A stretch of 37,859 bases of DNA from Bryobacterales bacterium. Lineage in GTDB: Bacteria > Acidobacteriota > Terriglobia > Bryobacterales > Bryobacteraceae. Positions 8,679 to 18,800 of this stretch are shown in pieces. A model generated the notes under the pieces. It did not search any database. It saw only the letters and a program-made list of their open reading frames with translations, and was not told the DNA's origin. The position numbers and the translations under genes were made by a program. The stretch is from assembly GCA_026129915.1 (NCBI GenBank), contig JAHCHD010000031.1, positions 1-37,859 on the forward strand, written 5' to 3'. Position 1 is the first letter of the stretch. Each line of letters opens with the position of its first letter.

Positions 8679-9326
8679 ATGCCAGCATCCGGCTTGAAAT
8701 GCCCCATCTGCAATGTACGCAAGCCGTCGCGGGCCTGCCCGGCGCGGAATGACTTCATCTGCTCAGCCTGCTGTGGCCAGCATCGGGAAGAGACTATCCG
8801 TTGTCCACTATCTTGCGAGCATCTCCGCGAGGCTCGCAAGCGTGAACCGCTGCGTGACCTCGACCCCAGTACACTGCCTCACCGCGACATCGTTCTGAGC
8901 CAGGAGTATCTGGAGCGGAATGCACGCTTGGGATATTTCCTTGGTGAGGCTTTGTGGCTGGCGGCGCGTGCGGAGCCTGCGTGCGTGGATGAGGACATGC
9001 GCGAAGCCTTGGGCGCCCTTATCCAGACGTACCGCACGCTGCAATCCGGTCTTGTCTACGAGACCCGCCTGGCCAACCCGTATGCCGCAGGGATCGCGAG
9101 CCGCGTGCGAGCCCGCATCGCGGAACTTGAAGAACGCCTGCGCGAGCACCCGGAGGTGCCTAAGCCACGTGACGCCGACATCCTGGGCATGCTGGTGTTC
9201 TTCCAGCGCACGGAGTACCAGGTAGCCAACGGCCGCCGCTACGGCCGCAGCTTTCTGGATGTGCTTCGGCAAAATCATCAGCCGCAAGAGGCGCCAGAAG
9301 AGCCTGGCGAGAGTCTGCTGGTGTAG
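8679..9326 (+). CDS. Cysteine-rich putative zinc-binding protein
   Basis: The 215-residue product has a cysteine cluster in its first 50 residues: CPIC, a single Cys in SRACPARND, then CSACCGQHREETIRCPLSC. This resembles one or two treble-clef or zinc-ribbon units and a pattern I associate with uncharacterised acidobacterial proteins, but I cannot name the family. The rest is helical, with a heptad-like stretch around RVRARIAELEERLREHPE and no signal peptide or membrane segment, so it is probably cytoplasmic. The start is the only reasonable ATG before the cysteine cluster, though the ribosome site is weak (GTAGG). It is transcribed towards trkH, leaving an 18-base gap between convergent stop codons. 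Roles in nucleic-acid or protein binding are only suggestions from the cysteines. Confidence 0.72.
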   Translation: MPASGLKCPICNVRKPSRACPARNDFICSACCGQHREETIRCPLSCEHLREARKREPLRDLDPSTLPHRDIVLSQEYLERNARLGYFLGEALWLAARAEPACVDEDMREALGALIQTYRTLQSGLVYETRLANPYAAGIASRVRARIAELEERLREHPEVPKPRDADILGMLVFFQRTEYQVANGRRYGRSFLDVLRQNHQPQEAPEEPGESLLV

Positions 9327-9344
9327 CCGTCCGCTACGCCGATG

Positions 9345-10796
9345 TCACTTCCGCCAGAATGCAGGGTTGAAGATTAGCAGGAGTGTGAAGAACTCCAAAC
9401 GTCCCGCCAGCATGCAGAACGACAAGACGAACTTGCCGAGGTCAGGCACGTGGCCGTAGTTTTCAGCCGGACCAACGCTTCCAAAACCGGGGCCAACACT
9501 GAACATACAGGCTGTAGAGGCGCTGATAGAGGTATAGAAGTCCAGACCACTGGCCGCCAGCAGGGCTGCGGCGATCACCAACGTCAGCATCACCAGGGCG
9601 AACAGGTTTAGTGCACTCTGCACCTGAACGTCCTGCACCACCTCACCCCTGATTCGTATGGCAAAGACGCCGCGGCGCTCCACGATCTTTCGGAATTCCC
9701 GTTTCAGCGAACTCAAGATCAGATACACGCGGAAGCTCTTGATGCCTCCCGCGGTGCTGCCGGTGTTGCCGCCCAGGCAGCCGATGAACAGTAGCAGCAT
9801 TTGCGGAAAGGGAGCCCATAGATCATAGTTTTCCGTGGCGAAGCCGGTTGTAGATCCCAGGGATACTACCTGGAACAGCGAACGACGAAAGGCCAGTTCA
9901 AACCCATAGGCCTTCTCGTGCATCAAGTTGACGGTGATCAAGAAGGTAACGATGGCAATGGAGGCCATGTATACCTGGAACTCGATGTCGCGCAGATACG
10001 CGAACGGTGAGCGCTCGTGGGCAGCGCGGTAGTGTACGGTGAAGTTCAGGCTTGCAGCCACCATGAAGATCACAATGACGTACTCCACCAGAGGGCTTTC
10101 AAAGGCGCCCACCGATGCGGTCATCGTGGAGAACCCGCCCGTCGCCAGGGTGGAGAAAGTGTGACAGATCGCGTCGAACCAGTTCATTCCCGCTAAGCGG
10201 AGAGCGATGTAGCAGACCAGGGTGGCCGCCACATACAGTCGCCAGAGAGTGCGCGCGGTTTCAATGATCCGGGGCTTGATCCGCTCGCTCTTGATGTTGC
10301 CCGACTGTGCTTTGTATAGCGCCATGCTGCCAATACCCAGGAGTGGGAGGATGGCAATGGCAAGGAGGATGATTCCCACCCCGCCCAGCCAGTGACTGAA
10401 GTGACGCCACATTTGAATGCTGGGCGGAAGTACTTCCACATCCGGCAGCACTGTCGCTCCCGTTGTGGTGAAGCCTGACGTGGATTCAAACAGGGCATCG
10501 GCGTAGGTTTCAAACGCGGGATCGAAGGCAAAGGGGATCGACCCAATCACCATTACCCCCACCCACAGCAACACCACCAGCAGGATGCCCTCTCGGAGGT
10601 TGAGGTCAGTAAGTGGACGCGTGCAGAACCGAACTAGCAGGAAGCCAGCCACTGCAACTCCAAGAGCGGTGGCGGCTAGCACCGGCAAGCCGGTGTCCTG
10701 ATAAACCACACCCACTCCAATGGGCAGCAACATAGAAAGCGCAAACACCAGCAGGAACTGGCCGCTGATAAAACCCAGTGCGCTATAGCGGATCAA
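9345..10796 (-). CDS. trkH: TrkH-family potassium uptake channel subunit
   Basis: This 483-residue polytopic inner-membrane protein is the K+-translocating subunit of a Trk/Ktr system. The four selectivity-filter loops can be read in order: TSGFTTTGATV, STLATGGFSTM, SLGSTTGFATEN and FSVGPGFGSVGP. The charged GGIKSFRVY stretch follows the third filter, as in TrkH proteins. The chosen start is a TTG at 10796 that overlaps the trkA stop in a TTGA junction; GAGGG lies about eight bases upstream, and the next Met (about residue 22) would cut the first membrane helix. The overlap means translation is probably coupled to trkA, the gating subunit. It is the last gene of the argS-trkA-trkH cluster. 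Confidence 0.95.
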   Translation of the reverse strand: MIRYSALGFISGQFLLVFALSMLLPIGVGVVYQDTGLPVLAATALGVAVAGFLLVRFCTRPLTDLNLREGILLVVLLWVGVMVIGSIPFAFDPAFETYADALFESTSGFTTTGATVLPDVEVLPPSIQMWRHFSHWLGGVGIILLAIAILPLLGIGSMALYKAQSGNIKSERIKPRIIETARTLWRLYVAATLVCYIALRLAGMNWFDAICHTFSTLATGGFSTMTASVGAFESPLVEYVIVIFMVAASLNFTVHYRAAHERSPFAYLRDIEFQVYMASIAIVTFLITVNLMHEKAYGFELAFRRSLFQVVSLGSTTGFATENYDLWAPFPQMLLLFIGCLGGNTGSTAGGIKSFRVYLILSSLKREFRKIVERRGVFAIRIRGEVVQDVQVQSALNLFALVMLTLVIAAALLAASGLDFYTSISASTACMFSVGPGFGSVGPAENYGHVPDLGKFVLSFCMLAGRLEFFTLLLIFNPAFWRK

Positions 10797-12175
10797 CGGG
10801 CTTCCCTCACCGCTGCGCGGTCGCGAAAGAATGCCGCTTCGAGCTTCGGCACTGACGTTTCCAGCGCGAAGAAGATCACCCGGTCCCCCGCGTCAATCAT
10901 GGAAGTGCCGCGCGGCACAATCACTTCTCCGCCAGGCTTGGCGATGGCTCCCACGATGGTACCTTCAGGGAACTTGAGGTCCATCAGTCGCTTGCCAACG
11001 TACCGGGAATCCTCCATGGCCAGCAACTCCAGCGCCTCGGCTTCTTCCTCGCGGAAGGTGGTGACGGAAAGCACACGTCCCTTCCGGACAAACTGCAGAA
11101 TCTGGTCAACGGCTACCGTACGCGGGCTGATGCTGGTGTTGATTCCGAGTCTCTGAGCCATCGTCAGGTAGTTCAAACGGTTCAGCAGGGTGACCACCTT
11201 TTGCGCTCCCAGCTTACGTGCCAGAAGGGACGCGATCAGGTTATCCTCATCATCGGAGGTAAGGCTGAGGAAGGCGCTGACGCCCTTGATATTTTCCTCA
11301 AGCAGCACGGCTTCTTCGGTACCGTCGGCGTTCACAATCAAGGTGGAGTCAAGCAGTTCGGTGAGCCTGTGACAGCGTTCGATATCCTGCTCGAACAGCT
11401 TCACCTGCACCCCGCGGCGTTCCAGTTCCTGCGCCAGCAGGATGCTGATTTGCCTGCCGCCCAGGATAAACACACTCTCCAGCGTGGTCCGCCCCGGCAG
11501 GCCCATAAAGCGCATTGCCTCGTCCGCCTCATCCTGGTTGCAGCAAACATAAACGTGGTCGCCCACTTCCAGGGTGTCGCTGCCGCGCGGGATGATCACC
11601 TGCTGGTTGCGGAAGATCATCGCGATGATGGAGTTGCGCGGCGGACCCGATGCGTCCAATTCCCTCAGCGTCTTTCCCGCCACCCAACTGTCTGGCTGGA
11701 TCATCATGCCAAACAGGCTCACCCGGCCGTTGGCAAAGTCGAAGATATCGGAGACACCCGGAGTGGGTAGCACACGCATGACGCGTTCGGCCACTTCAGA
11801 TTCCGGGTGAATGATGAGGTCAATTTCCAGGCCAAGATTTTCAGCCATGTGGCGCCAGTAAGCCACCTCCGGAGTGCGCATGCGGGCAATGCGCACACTG
11901 GCGGCACGTTCATTCTGCGCCATTAGGCAGGCAAGGAAGTTGATGTAGTCAGAGTTGGTGACCGCAATCAGCATGTCGGCCTGTGCCAGACCGGCCTTTT
12001 GCAGGGTACGCACGCTGCTGGCATTGCCGCGGACAACAGTGGCGTCCAGCGCTTCGTCGAGGTAATCGCAGCGCTTTGCGTCCTGTTCTACGATGACGAC
12101 GTCGTTGCCTTCGCGGCTCATGCGCCGAGCGAGAAGCAAGGCCACATCGCCGCCGCCACAAATCAAAACGCGCAT
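10793..12175 (-). CDS. trkA: TrkA, NAD-binding regulatory subunit of Trk potassium uptake
   Basis: The 460-residue protein is a duplicated RCK module, the cytoplasmic gating ring of Trk. The first Rossmann half starts with ICGGGDVALLLARRM (5-19), ending its third strand with an acidic residue (VIVEQD). The second starts with FILGGRQISILLAQELERRG, again followed by an acidic strand end (LFEQD). Each half is followed by an RCK_C (TrkA_C) domain: GKTLRELDASGPP with VIIPRGSDTLEVGDHVYV, and GKRLMDLKFPEGT with VIVPRGTSMIDAGDRVIF. Length matches full-size TrkA. GGAGG lies eight bases before the ATG at 12175. It lies 43 bases downstream of argS and overlaps trkH by four bases. Confidence 0.95.
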   Translation of the reverse strand: MRVLICGGGDVALLLARRMSREGNDVVIVEQDAKRCDYLDEALDATVVRGNASSVRTLQKAGLAQADMLIAVTNSDYINFLACLMAQNERAASVRIARMRTPEVAYWRHMAENLGLEIDLIIHPESEVAERVMRVLPTPGVSDIFDFANGRVSLFGMMIQPDSWVAGKTLRELDASGPPRNSIIAMIFRNQQVIIPRGSDTLEVGDHVYVCCNQDEADEAMRFMGLPGRTTLESVFILGGRQISILLAQELERRGVQVKLFEQDIERCHRLTELLDSTLIVNADGTEEAVLLEENIKGVSAFLSLTSDDEDNLIASLLARKLGAQKVVTLLNRLNYLTMAQRLGINTSISPRTVAVDQILQFVRKGRVLSVTTFREEEAEALELLAMEDSRYVGKRLMDLKFPEGTIVGAIAKPGGEVIVPRGTSMIDAGDRVIFFALETSVPKLEAAFFRDRAAVREAR

Positions 12176-12218
12176 GGATGAGTCCTCCGCGCAACTGCCT
12201 TAGTAGAAATCCCGCGCT

Positions 12219-14231
12219 CTACATGAACTGGGGTGATTCAATCCCGAGCACTTCGAGGGTTCCGATGAGTTCCTTCCGGAAATAGGTGGCGAGCCACAGC
12301 AAAGCGGACCGCCGCTCTGGGTCTTTTTCCTTCAGAATCGGATACTCGTGGTAGAACTCATTAAAGCTCTGCGCCGCCTGAAACGCGTACTTTGCCAGAT
12401 TCGCCGGCTCTCCCGCGCTCACTGCACGGCCCACAGCGAAAACCCGCTTTGAAGCCTGCACTAGCAGTTGCCACAATTTCTCATCGGCGAACAGCGCTTC
12501 GAGGGTCTCCCGCTTAAGCATCGCCGCGAAATCCGGCAGCGCCTCACCGGTCTCTTCCCACTTCTCGAAAATCCGGTTGGCGCGCACGGTGGCGTATTGC
12601 ACGTATGGGCCGGTTTCACCTTCGAAGCTGAGCGCTTCCTGGAAGTCAAAGGCGATGACGGAATTTCGTGTGAACTTCAGCAGGAAGTAGCGCAGAGCGC
12701 CAACGGCTACCTGGCGGGCCACTTTGCGGCAAGCTTCTTCGCCGCGCTCCGCATTGCGAGAGAGCACTTCGCCGTAGGCTGCTTCCGTTAGCTTGTCGAT
12801 GAGGTCGTCCGCCTTCACGCCCAGGCCCTTGCGGCCCGACACCTCGACATAGGCTTTGCGACTGTCCTCTTCAGAGAGCGCAATCCCAAGGTCGGCGCAG
12901 CAGCGCGGGCTTAGCGCAACCATTTCGTACGCGAAGTGAACGGAGTTCAGAGCAGCCTCTTCGTAGTGCAGCGCGCGCAGGCCCGCCACCACGACGTCCT
13001 GCAGATAACTCTGGCGAGAATCAATGACGTTGTAGACGCGCACGCCGCCGCCGAAGCGCGCCTCTTCCACGGGTGCTGCCTCTGAAGGCTCCGCCGTGCT
13101 GACATAGAGTGGATGGCCGTCCGGATAGCGGTGCGTCACCTTATAGAAGAAATCCTGGCCGAGCAGCCCAAACTTCCAGAGCTGATAGGCAATGTCCTTG
13201 CCGACGTAAGTGACGGTGCCGTTGGAGCGCACAATCACCTTGCTGTCTTCGGCGGTTTCTTCGCCGCTGGCAGCCTCGGGCTCCGTGGCTTCCTTGCCGC
13301 CATTATCCTTGAAGGCGGAGGCGGGCATCACCCAGCACCCAGCGTTCTTGCCCTTGTCCTCCAAGTAGATCGCCTTGCGCTCCTTTAGCAGATCAAAGGC
13401 CTTTGCCCAGAACTTCAGATGGAGGATTTCGCTCTCGCGCGGAAGCACGTCGTACTGAATTCCAAGCCGGTACATGGTGGTGAGGTGACAGCGCACGATG
13501 GCATCCGCCACCAAGTGCCCAAGCTCAGCAATTTCACCGTCGCCCGACTCAATGGCGTGCAACGTTTCCGCGCGCCAGCCAACGCTTTCCGGATGGCTTT
13601 GGTAGTAGGCGCTCATCCGGGCATACACATCCCAGCAGAGGTAATCAAAGGGCTGCGCGGGATTGGCGGTCAGGGACCGCACCTCGGCAAGCGATTTCCG
13701 CTCGAGGTGATGGAAGCCCACAACCACATCCGCCACTTGCACGCCGGTGTTGTCGATGTAGTTCTGCACTTCCACGTGCTCGCCCATGGCGCGCAGCATG
13801 CGCACGAATGTGTCGCCAAGCACGGCGTTGCGCAAATGTCCGATGTGCGCCGCCTTGTTGGGGTTGATGTTCGTGTGCTCCACGATCACCTTGCCGGCGA
13901 GATGGGGAGCACTCAACGCGGTGTGATCCCCGGCCAGGAGGGCCTGCGCGTAATCCCCGCGGTGCAGCTTCAGATTCAGGAAACCGTTACCCGCTACTTC
14001 CAGGCTGCCCACCATCGGCAGGAGGCCGTCAAGCTTCACGGACAGTTCGCCGGCAATCTCGCGGGGAGACTTCTTCAGTTCGCGCGCAAGCTGAAAGGCG
14101 ACAGGCAGTGCAATCTCGCCGAACTGAGGCTGCCGTGGCTGCTCCACCACGACCGCGCTATCCATGTTGAATTCCCGTCGCAACAGGGACTGTACCGTCT
14201 CTGCGATTTGTTGCTCAATCAGATGAAACAC
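12219..14231 (-). CDS. argS: Arginyl-tRNA synthetase
   Basis: This 670-residue class I synthetase charges tRNA-Arg. The N-terminal Add1 domain (about 1-100) is followed by the HIGH signature in NINPNKAAHIGHLRNAVLGD, and the KMSK-loop equivalent is VSGRKGLGVKADDLID, a form common in arginyl enzymes. The DALR anticodon-binding domain begins near GPYVQYATVRANRIFEKWEE. It is longer than the usual 550-600 residues because of an acidic insertion around residues 295-330 (EATEPEAASGEETAEDSK) and a second one about 60 residues later (AEPSEAAPVEEARF). The start is a GTG at 14231 with GAGG four bases upstream. An extended -10-like TGCTATACT lies at 14248-14240, too close to the start to leave room for the Shine-Dalgarno sequence in the transcript. 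It heads the argS-trkA-trkH cluster. Confidence 0.95.
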   Translation of the reverse strand: MFHLIEQQIAETVQSLLRREFNMDSAVVVEQPRQPQFGEIALPVAFQLARELKKSPREIAGELSVKLDGLLPMVGSLEVAGNGFLNLKLHRGDYAQALLAGDHTALSAPHLAGKVIVEHTNINPNKAAHIGHLRNAVLGDTFVRMLRAMGEHVEVQNYIDNTGVQVADVVVGFHHLERKSLAEVRSLTANPAQPFDYLCWDVYARMSAYYQSHPESVGWRAETLHAIESGDGEIAELGHLVADAIVRCHLTTMYRLGIQYDVLPRESEILHLKFWAKAFDLLKERKAIYLEDKGKNAGCWVMPASAFKDNGGKEATEPEAASGEETAEDSKVIVRSNGTVTYVGKDIAYQLWKFGLLGQDFFYKVTHRYPDGHPLYVSTAEPSEAAPVEEARFGGGVRVYNVIDSRQSYLQDVVVAGLRALHYEEAALNSVHFAYEMVALSPRCCADLGIALSEEDSRKAYVEVSGRKGLGVKADDLIDKLTEAAYGEVLSRNAERGEEACRKVARQVAVGALRYFLLKFTRNSVIAFDFQEALSFEGETGPYVQYATVRANRIFEKWEETGEALPDFAAMLKRETLEALFADEKLWQLLVQASKRVFAVGRAVSAGEPANLAKYAFQAAQSFNEFYHEYPILKEKDPERRSALLWLATYFRKELIGTLEVLGIESPQFM

Positions 14232-14396
14232 AAGCCCTCAGTATAGCAATGGGCACCCGGTGGCTTAGGGAACCCCTTATGACTCGCGACAGCCCAGAAG
14301 CCGTTGTGCGACTCAGCCGCGGGCGAGGAACCACGGTCCCGTGATGATCCATCTAGCGGCTTTTATTCGCAAGGACTTGCGCATGGGTACTGCGCA

Positions 14397-14425
14397 TTGC
14401 TGAATCGTGTACAAAAGAGTAGAAT
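14397..14425 (+). promoter_or_regulatory. Sigma-70-like promoter for the small secreted protein
   Basis: TTGCTG (14397-14402) and TAGAAT (14420-14425) are separated by exactly 17 bases. The start codon lies 18 bases after the -10 box, giving a short leader that would still carry the GGAGG ribosome site at 14434-14438. Confidence 0.55.
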
Positions 14426-14443
14426 CAGAAATCTGGAGGGACC

Positions 14444-14755
14444 ATGAAGAAGAATCTTCTCGTTCTGATCTGCGCGCTGGCACTCAGCGCTTCTATGGCC
14501 TTCGCCGATTCCTGGACCGGCTATGTGTCGGATTCCAAGTGTGGCGCGAAGCACAACAAGGGCACTGCAGCTGACATCAACTGCGTTACCGGATGTATCA
14601 AGGGCGGCGCGGACGCTGTGCTGGTGGTGGGTGACAAAGTAGTGACCATCGCCAACAAAGAGAAGGTTTCGGACTTCTACGGCAAGAAAGTTACGGTTAC
14701 CGGCAAGCTTGATGGCGACAAGCTCACGATTGACAGCGCCAAGGCTGCTGAGTAG
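14444..14755 (+). CDS. Small secreted DUF5818-like protein
   Basis: The 103-residue product has a strong signal peptide (KKNLLVLICALALSASMAFA, cleavage near residue 22). The mature part of about 80 residues starts with WTGYVSDSKCGAKHNKG and carries three cysteines (about 32, 46 and 50) in CGAKHNKGTAADINCVTGC. It ends in a small beta barrel-like region (VLVVGDKVVTIAN, KKVTVTGKLDGDKLTID) resembling an OB-type fold. The pattern matches short exported proteins annotated DUF5818 in acidobacteria; the function is unknown. GGAGG lies six bases before the ATG and a good promoter is visible, so it is likely a well-expressed single gene. Confidence 0.8.
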   Translation: MKKNLLVLICALALSASMAFADSWTGYVSDSKCGAKHNKGTAADINCVTGCIKGGADAVLVVGDKVVTIANKEKVSDFYGKKVTVTGKLDGDKLTIDSAKAAE

Positions 14756-14950
14756 AACTCGTCCTGGTTTCGAGTGTGTTGTCCCCAGTGCGGTCCAAAG
14801 GCTTCGTGTTCCTGGCAACTGAATCCCGGCGGACCATTTCCATGTTCCGGGTAGCGTTTGCAGATGTTCGTTTCGAATCACCCTGGGGTGGCTGGAATTA
14901 GCCTGACGGCGAAGTCCAGTTTCCCCGGGGAGTTTGTTTGTGAATGGCTA

Positions 14951-15802
14951 TCATGCTGAGCGCTGCGCTGCGAACTGCTCGATGTAGCGCTCCTTCAGCG
15001 GTGCACCAAGTCTGCGCCCTGCCTCCTCCAGCACGACTCCCGCGATATCGAAGCTCTGGTAGAGCACATCCAGCAGCATTGCCATCCGGCATAGTTGCTC
15101 GGTGGGGAGTGCCGGGAGGGTCTCCAGATTCCGCATGTAGATCGCGTCTGCCCAGAGGCTTTGGCTCATCGGTTCGTAGGGATTGCCATTCATCAGAAAG
15201 GGCTGCGCGGTGCGCCCGCTAATGGAGGCGAAACGGTGAAACTGGAAGCCCTGCTGGCGCAGAAAGCAGTCTATATCGCCAAACAGCGGCTGTCCGAGAT
15301 ATAACGGAACGAACTCCACCTCCAGATGCAGCAGAACGGTGCTCTCGAGTTGCCGCAAAGCGTTCTGAAGAATCATCAATTCCGCCCCCTGCACGTCCAT
15401 CTTTAAGTAGTGCAGCGGAGGCAGGCCCGCGATGTCGTCAAGCCGGGAAGTGCCGATATCGAGTTCGCGCTTCACTTCCATGAACTCAGCCAACGCGTTG
15501 AACTTCCGAGCCAGAGCCATGTTGGGTGGGAACAAGGAGGAAGTGGCCTCTGATCTGCCTACATGAAAGCGATGACGGTTGCCGTCACCCAATGCCACGG
15601 GCCAGTAGCAGGTATTCGATTCGGCCTTCGCGTTCAGGCGTGCACACTCAAGCGCATTGGGTTCAAATCCGAAGAGCTTGGTCTGTTTCCAACTCAGCAG
15701 CGACTGGTAGGGTGGCGTCTCACCGACAGACATGGCTCCAGCATCCAGCAAATGGATCGCGGGGATTTCGAAGGGAATGACGGAGCGGATATCGTGCGGC
15801 AC
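14951..15802 (-). CDS. FkbM-family methyltransferase
   Basis: This 283-residue protein is a predicted SAM-dependent methyltransferase. Motif I is HLLDAGAM (18-24), a variant of the DxGANxG loop; FGFEPNALE (45-53) carries the acidic residue expected to hold the SAM ribose. The FkbM hallmark HYLKMDVQGAELMIL (131-145) and HLEVEFVPLY are well preserved. Members methylate hydroxyl groups on sugars or polyketides, often in surface glycans. It lacks a signal peptide. The start is a GTG at 15802 with AGGAA about 11 bases upstream, a weak site. It lies 81 bases downstream of the sensor kinase gene on the same strand and might be co-transcribed with it; no clear terminator is visible between them. Confidence 0.85.
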   Translation of the reverse strand: MPHDIRSVIPFEIPAIHLLDAGAMSVGETPPYQSLLSWKQTKLFGFEPNALECARLNAKAESNTCYWPVALGDGNRHRFHVGRSEATSSLFPPNMALARKFNALAEFMEVKRELDIGTSRLDDIAGLPPLHYLKMDVQGAELMILQNALRQLESTVLLHLEVEFVPLYLGQPLFGDIDCFLRQQGFQFHRFASISGRTAQPFLMNGNPYEPMSQSLWADAIYMRNLETLPALPTEQLCRMAMLLDVLYQSFDIAGVVLEEAGRRLGAPLKERYIEQFAAQRSA

Positions 15803-15883
15803 TGAGGACCGTTTCCTGAAAGAAGATTCAGCGCGGCGAGATGCGAGCGCCTGGGAATCGATCGGCGCCCACAGCGGAAGGCA

Positions 15884-18800
15884 TTAGCCCACCGGCGCCG
15901 ATTCCTGCTGTGCCGTACCCGATACCCGACTGCGATACTGGCCGGCAGCCTGCTTTAAGGTCGCGCGCAACTCATCCAGGGTGAAGGGTTTGGGAAGCAC
16001 GGCGTCAATCCCCGCATCGCGGTAGCGCTTCTCGTTCAGGCTCAGATTGGCTGCACTGGATGCAACGATCGGCGCCGTGCACCGCCAGTCGTCGCAGGAT
16101 CGCAAGACTCGTGCGGCGCTAACGCCATCGAGGTTTGGCATGTGGTGGTCGAGGATCACGAAATCGTACTCAACTCGTTCGCAGGACGAAAGCGCCTGGT
16201 AGCCATCAGAGACGCCGTCTGACTCCACGCCGAGCGAGCGAAGCATCGACATCAGCACCAGGCGGTTCACCGGGTTGTCGTCGGCCACCAGTGCGCGCGC
16301 CGCGCCAGGCCGGTTCACCCCAACCCGCTTCTCCGGCTTCCAATCGTTGTCACCAGTCTGCACGTCGCTCGACCCAGAGTCATCGGCGCCCAGGGCTGGC
16401 GCATCGCGCGGAATCTGTTCCGCGCCGGTAATGTCAGTCGCTGGCGCCCTGGCGGAAGCTGGACAGTAGTGCATTTCCAGATCGTGGACTGGAAATTGTG
16501 TCTTGCCCAGATGCAATCCACTGGTCAGGATGGCCGCTCGTTCCTTCTCGAGTTCCTCGATTGCTTGCGCAAAGCTGGTGCTTAGGAATGGCCGGCGCAA
16601 CACTCTCGAGTAGGGGGGGCGCAATCCCGAGCATGTTCCTGAGCCGGCCATTGCCGGGCACAGGACCACCACGGGCAACGCAACGTCGCCGTAGGCATCC
16701 CGCAGCGAGGCGACGACGGATTGCAGCGGCTTCCCGGGCCGAAGTCCTTCGATCACCACAAAGTCGGTCGTCCCACCGGAAAGGGCGTGGTGCAATGCTT
16801 CTGAAATGCTGTGGCTGATGGTGAGACGCACGCCCTCTATCTCAAGATATTGCGCCAGCATCTCCAACGAATCAGGAAGCGCGGCCCCCTCCTGGTTCGG
16901 CGCCAACACCTGCAATGCCGCTGCGCCGCGCTCTTCCTTCGCCGCAGCGGTGGCTCTGGCGAGCTTTCGCAGGTCAAGCAACGCGCGGTTTCTTTCCTCC
17001 GTGGCTTCTTTCGGTTCGGTTCGCACACCGCATCCGGCGCAGCCCTCCGGAGCCACATCGTTGTTGGAATCGTGCTCTCCAATGTCGAAATCCGACGCGC
17101 TCAAACTACCGTTCCCACCAGCCCACACCAGATGCGCGGAGCGAGGGCGAATCGCGGTTCCCGGGAGCGGGTGTTTCGGCAGAGGCCGGTCGGGCTCGGC
17201 GGGAAGGGAAGGAAGTTTCGCGCTCAGTTTGGTGGAAGCGGCGGGCGAGGCCGATGCCTCTGTGTCTGCAAGTCCATCCTCGCTTTTGTGAGGCGTCAGG
17301 ACCGGTATCTCCACCTTCCTGCCGCCTTTCTTGATGAACGACGAGGCTCGTTCCACCGGGAATTCAAACCAGAACCGGGCGCCTCCATAAGGGCTGTCAA
17401 CCACGCCGATCTTGCCGTTGAGTACAAACACCAGTTCCCGGGCGATCGCCAACCCAAGTCCGGTGCCCACGGCCTTGTGGTCCTGGGGACGGTGGAGGCG
17501 GACGAAGGATTCGAAGATCCGAGCTCGGTCTTCCTTAGGTATGCCGGGTCCGCTGTCATCCACCTCACAACGCAGGAACGGATACTGCGTGTGCAGCCCA
17601 ATCACCCGCACACACACACGCACGGTGCCGCAAGCGGTGTACTTGAGGGCATTTCCGGCGAGATTGATGAGCAGTTGGCGCATGGCACCTTCATCGCCAA
17701 GCACGAGGCGCGGTACGTCTCTTGCCACCATCCAAACCAGATCCAGGTGCTTGGCTTCGGCCAACGGCGCCAGTACGGCAACCGTATCCTCCACGAGCTT
17801 TCGCGGACAAAACGTATCGGTTTGCGCATCTCGCTTCTTCGCTGTTAGCCGGCTGAGGGCTAGCGAATCCGACACTAACTTCAGCAGTTCCTCGCCCGAT
17901 TGCCGGATCAGTCGCAAATAGTCGTGTTGCTGAGCAGTTAGCGGCGTGGTTGCCAGCAGGCTAGCCAGCCCCATGACTCCGTTCAATGGAGTCCGCAACT
18001 CATGGCTCATCCTATCCAGAAAATCGGACTTCAGCTTCACCAGTCGCATGGCCTGTGCCGTGCGGCGGTTGGTTTCCGCCACAATGCCCAGAAGGGCCAC
18101 GCAGCAAATGCAAAGCCCCACCAGCGTCATACGGGCATGGCGGGTGTCCCGCTCAGAACGCGTTTCGGCAAAGGTATCCTCGCTGCGATACTGGGCCTGG
18201 ATTGGGTAGTCAGCGAACAATTCGTGCAACGCACCGGTGCGCGCCAGATGTCCGAACTCGGCGCGGATTCGATCAGCCTCCGCCGCTTTCGCAAAGGTGG
18301 AGCCGATCGCCAGATCCCAATACCAGTTCACCAGCAGCCGATTGATGAGGTGTTTCCCGGCGCAGGACGGTGGTTGTTGCATTGCCATTGAGTACATCAC
18401 CGCGGCATCCGCCACCAGGGCATCGGCGCGTCCTTCGCACACCTCGATCAATTGCTGCCCGGACTTCACCACCACCGCAGTTGCATCAGGGAACTCAGCG
18501 GCAAGTCGCCCGCGAATCCATGGCCCTGCCGTTAGAGCTACCCGTGCCGGCTTGAAATCACGCAACTGGATATTGCCGTCATCAATGGCGGCGATCATGT
18601 ACTCAGCCCGCCCGATTGGCTGAGTCAAGTGGAAGCTCGCCTTACGATCCGGGGTGACCGTTATCATCGGCCACAGGTCAACGCCGCTGTCCAGGTCGCG
18701 CAGCAGATCGTCGGGCCTTGCGTCCTTGCGCACCCAACGGATCTTGATGCCTACGCGAGCCGACGCCAAGTTGATGGCTTCCACCACTGCGCCGCCAATC

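Noticed and set aside
15655..15675. tRNA-like T-loop string GGTTCAAATCC
   Set aside because: It lies inside the FkbM gene, and no acceptor stem, D arm or anticodon arm can be folded around it.
16811..17848. Open frame antisense to the sensor kinase
   Set aside because: The kinase motifs on the other strand are unambiguous; this frame is a shadow.
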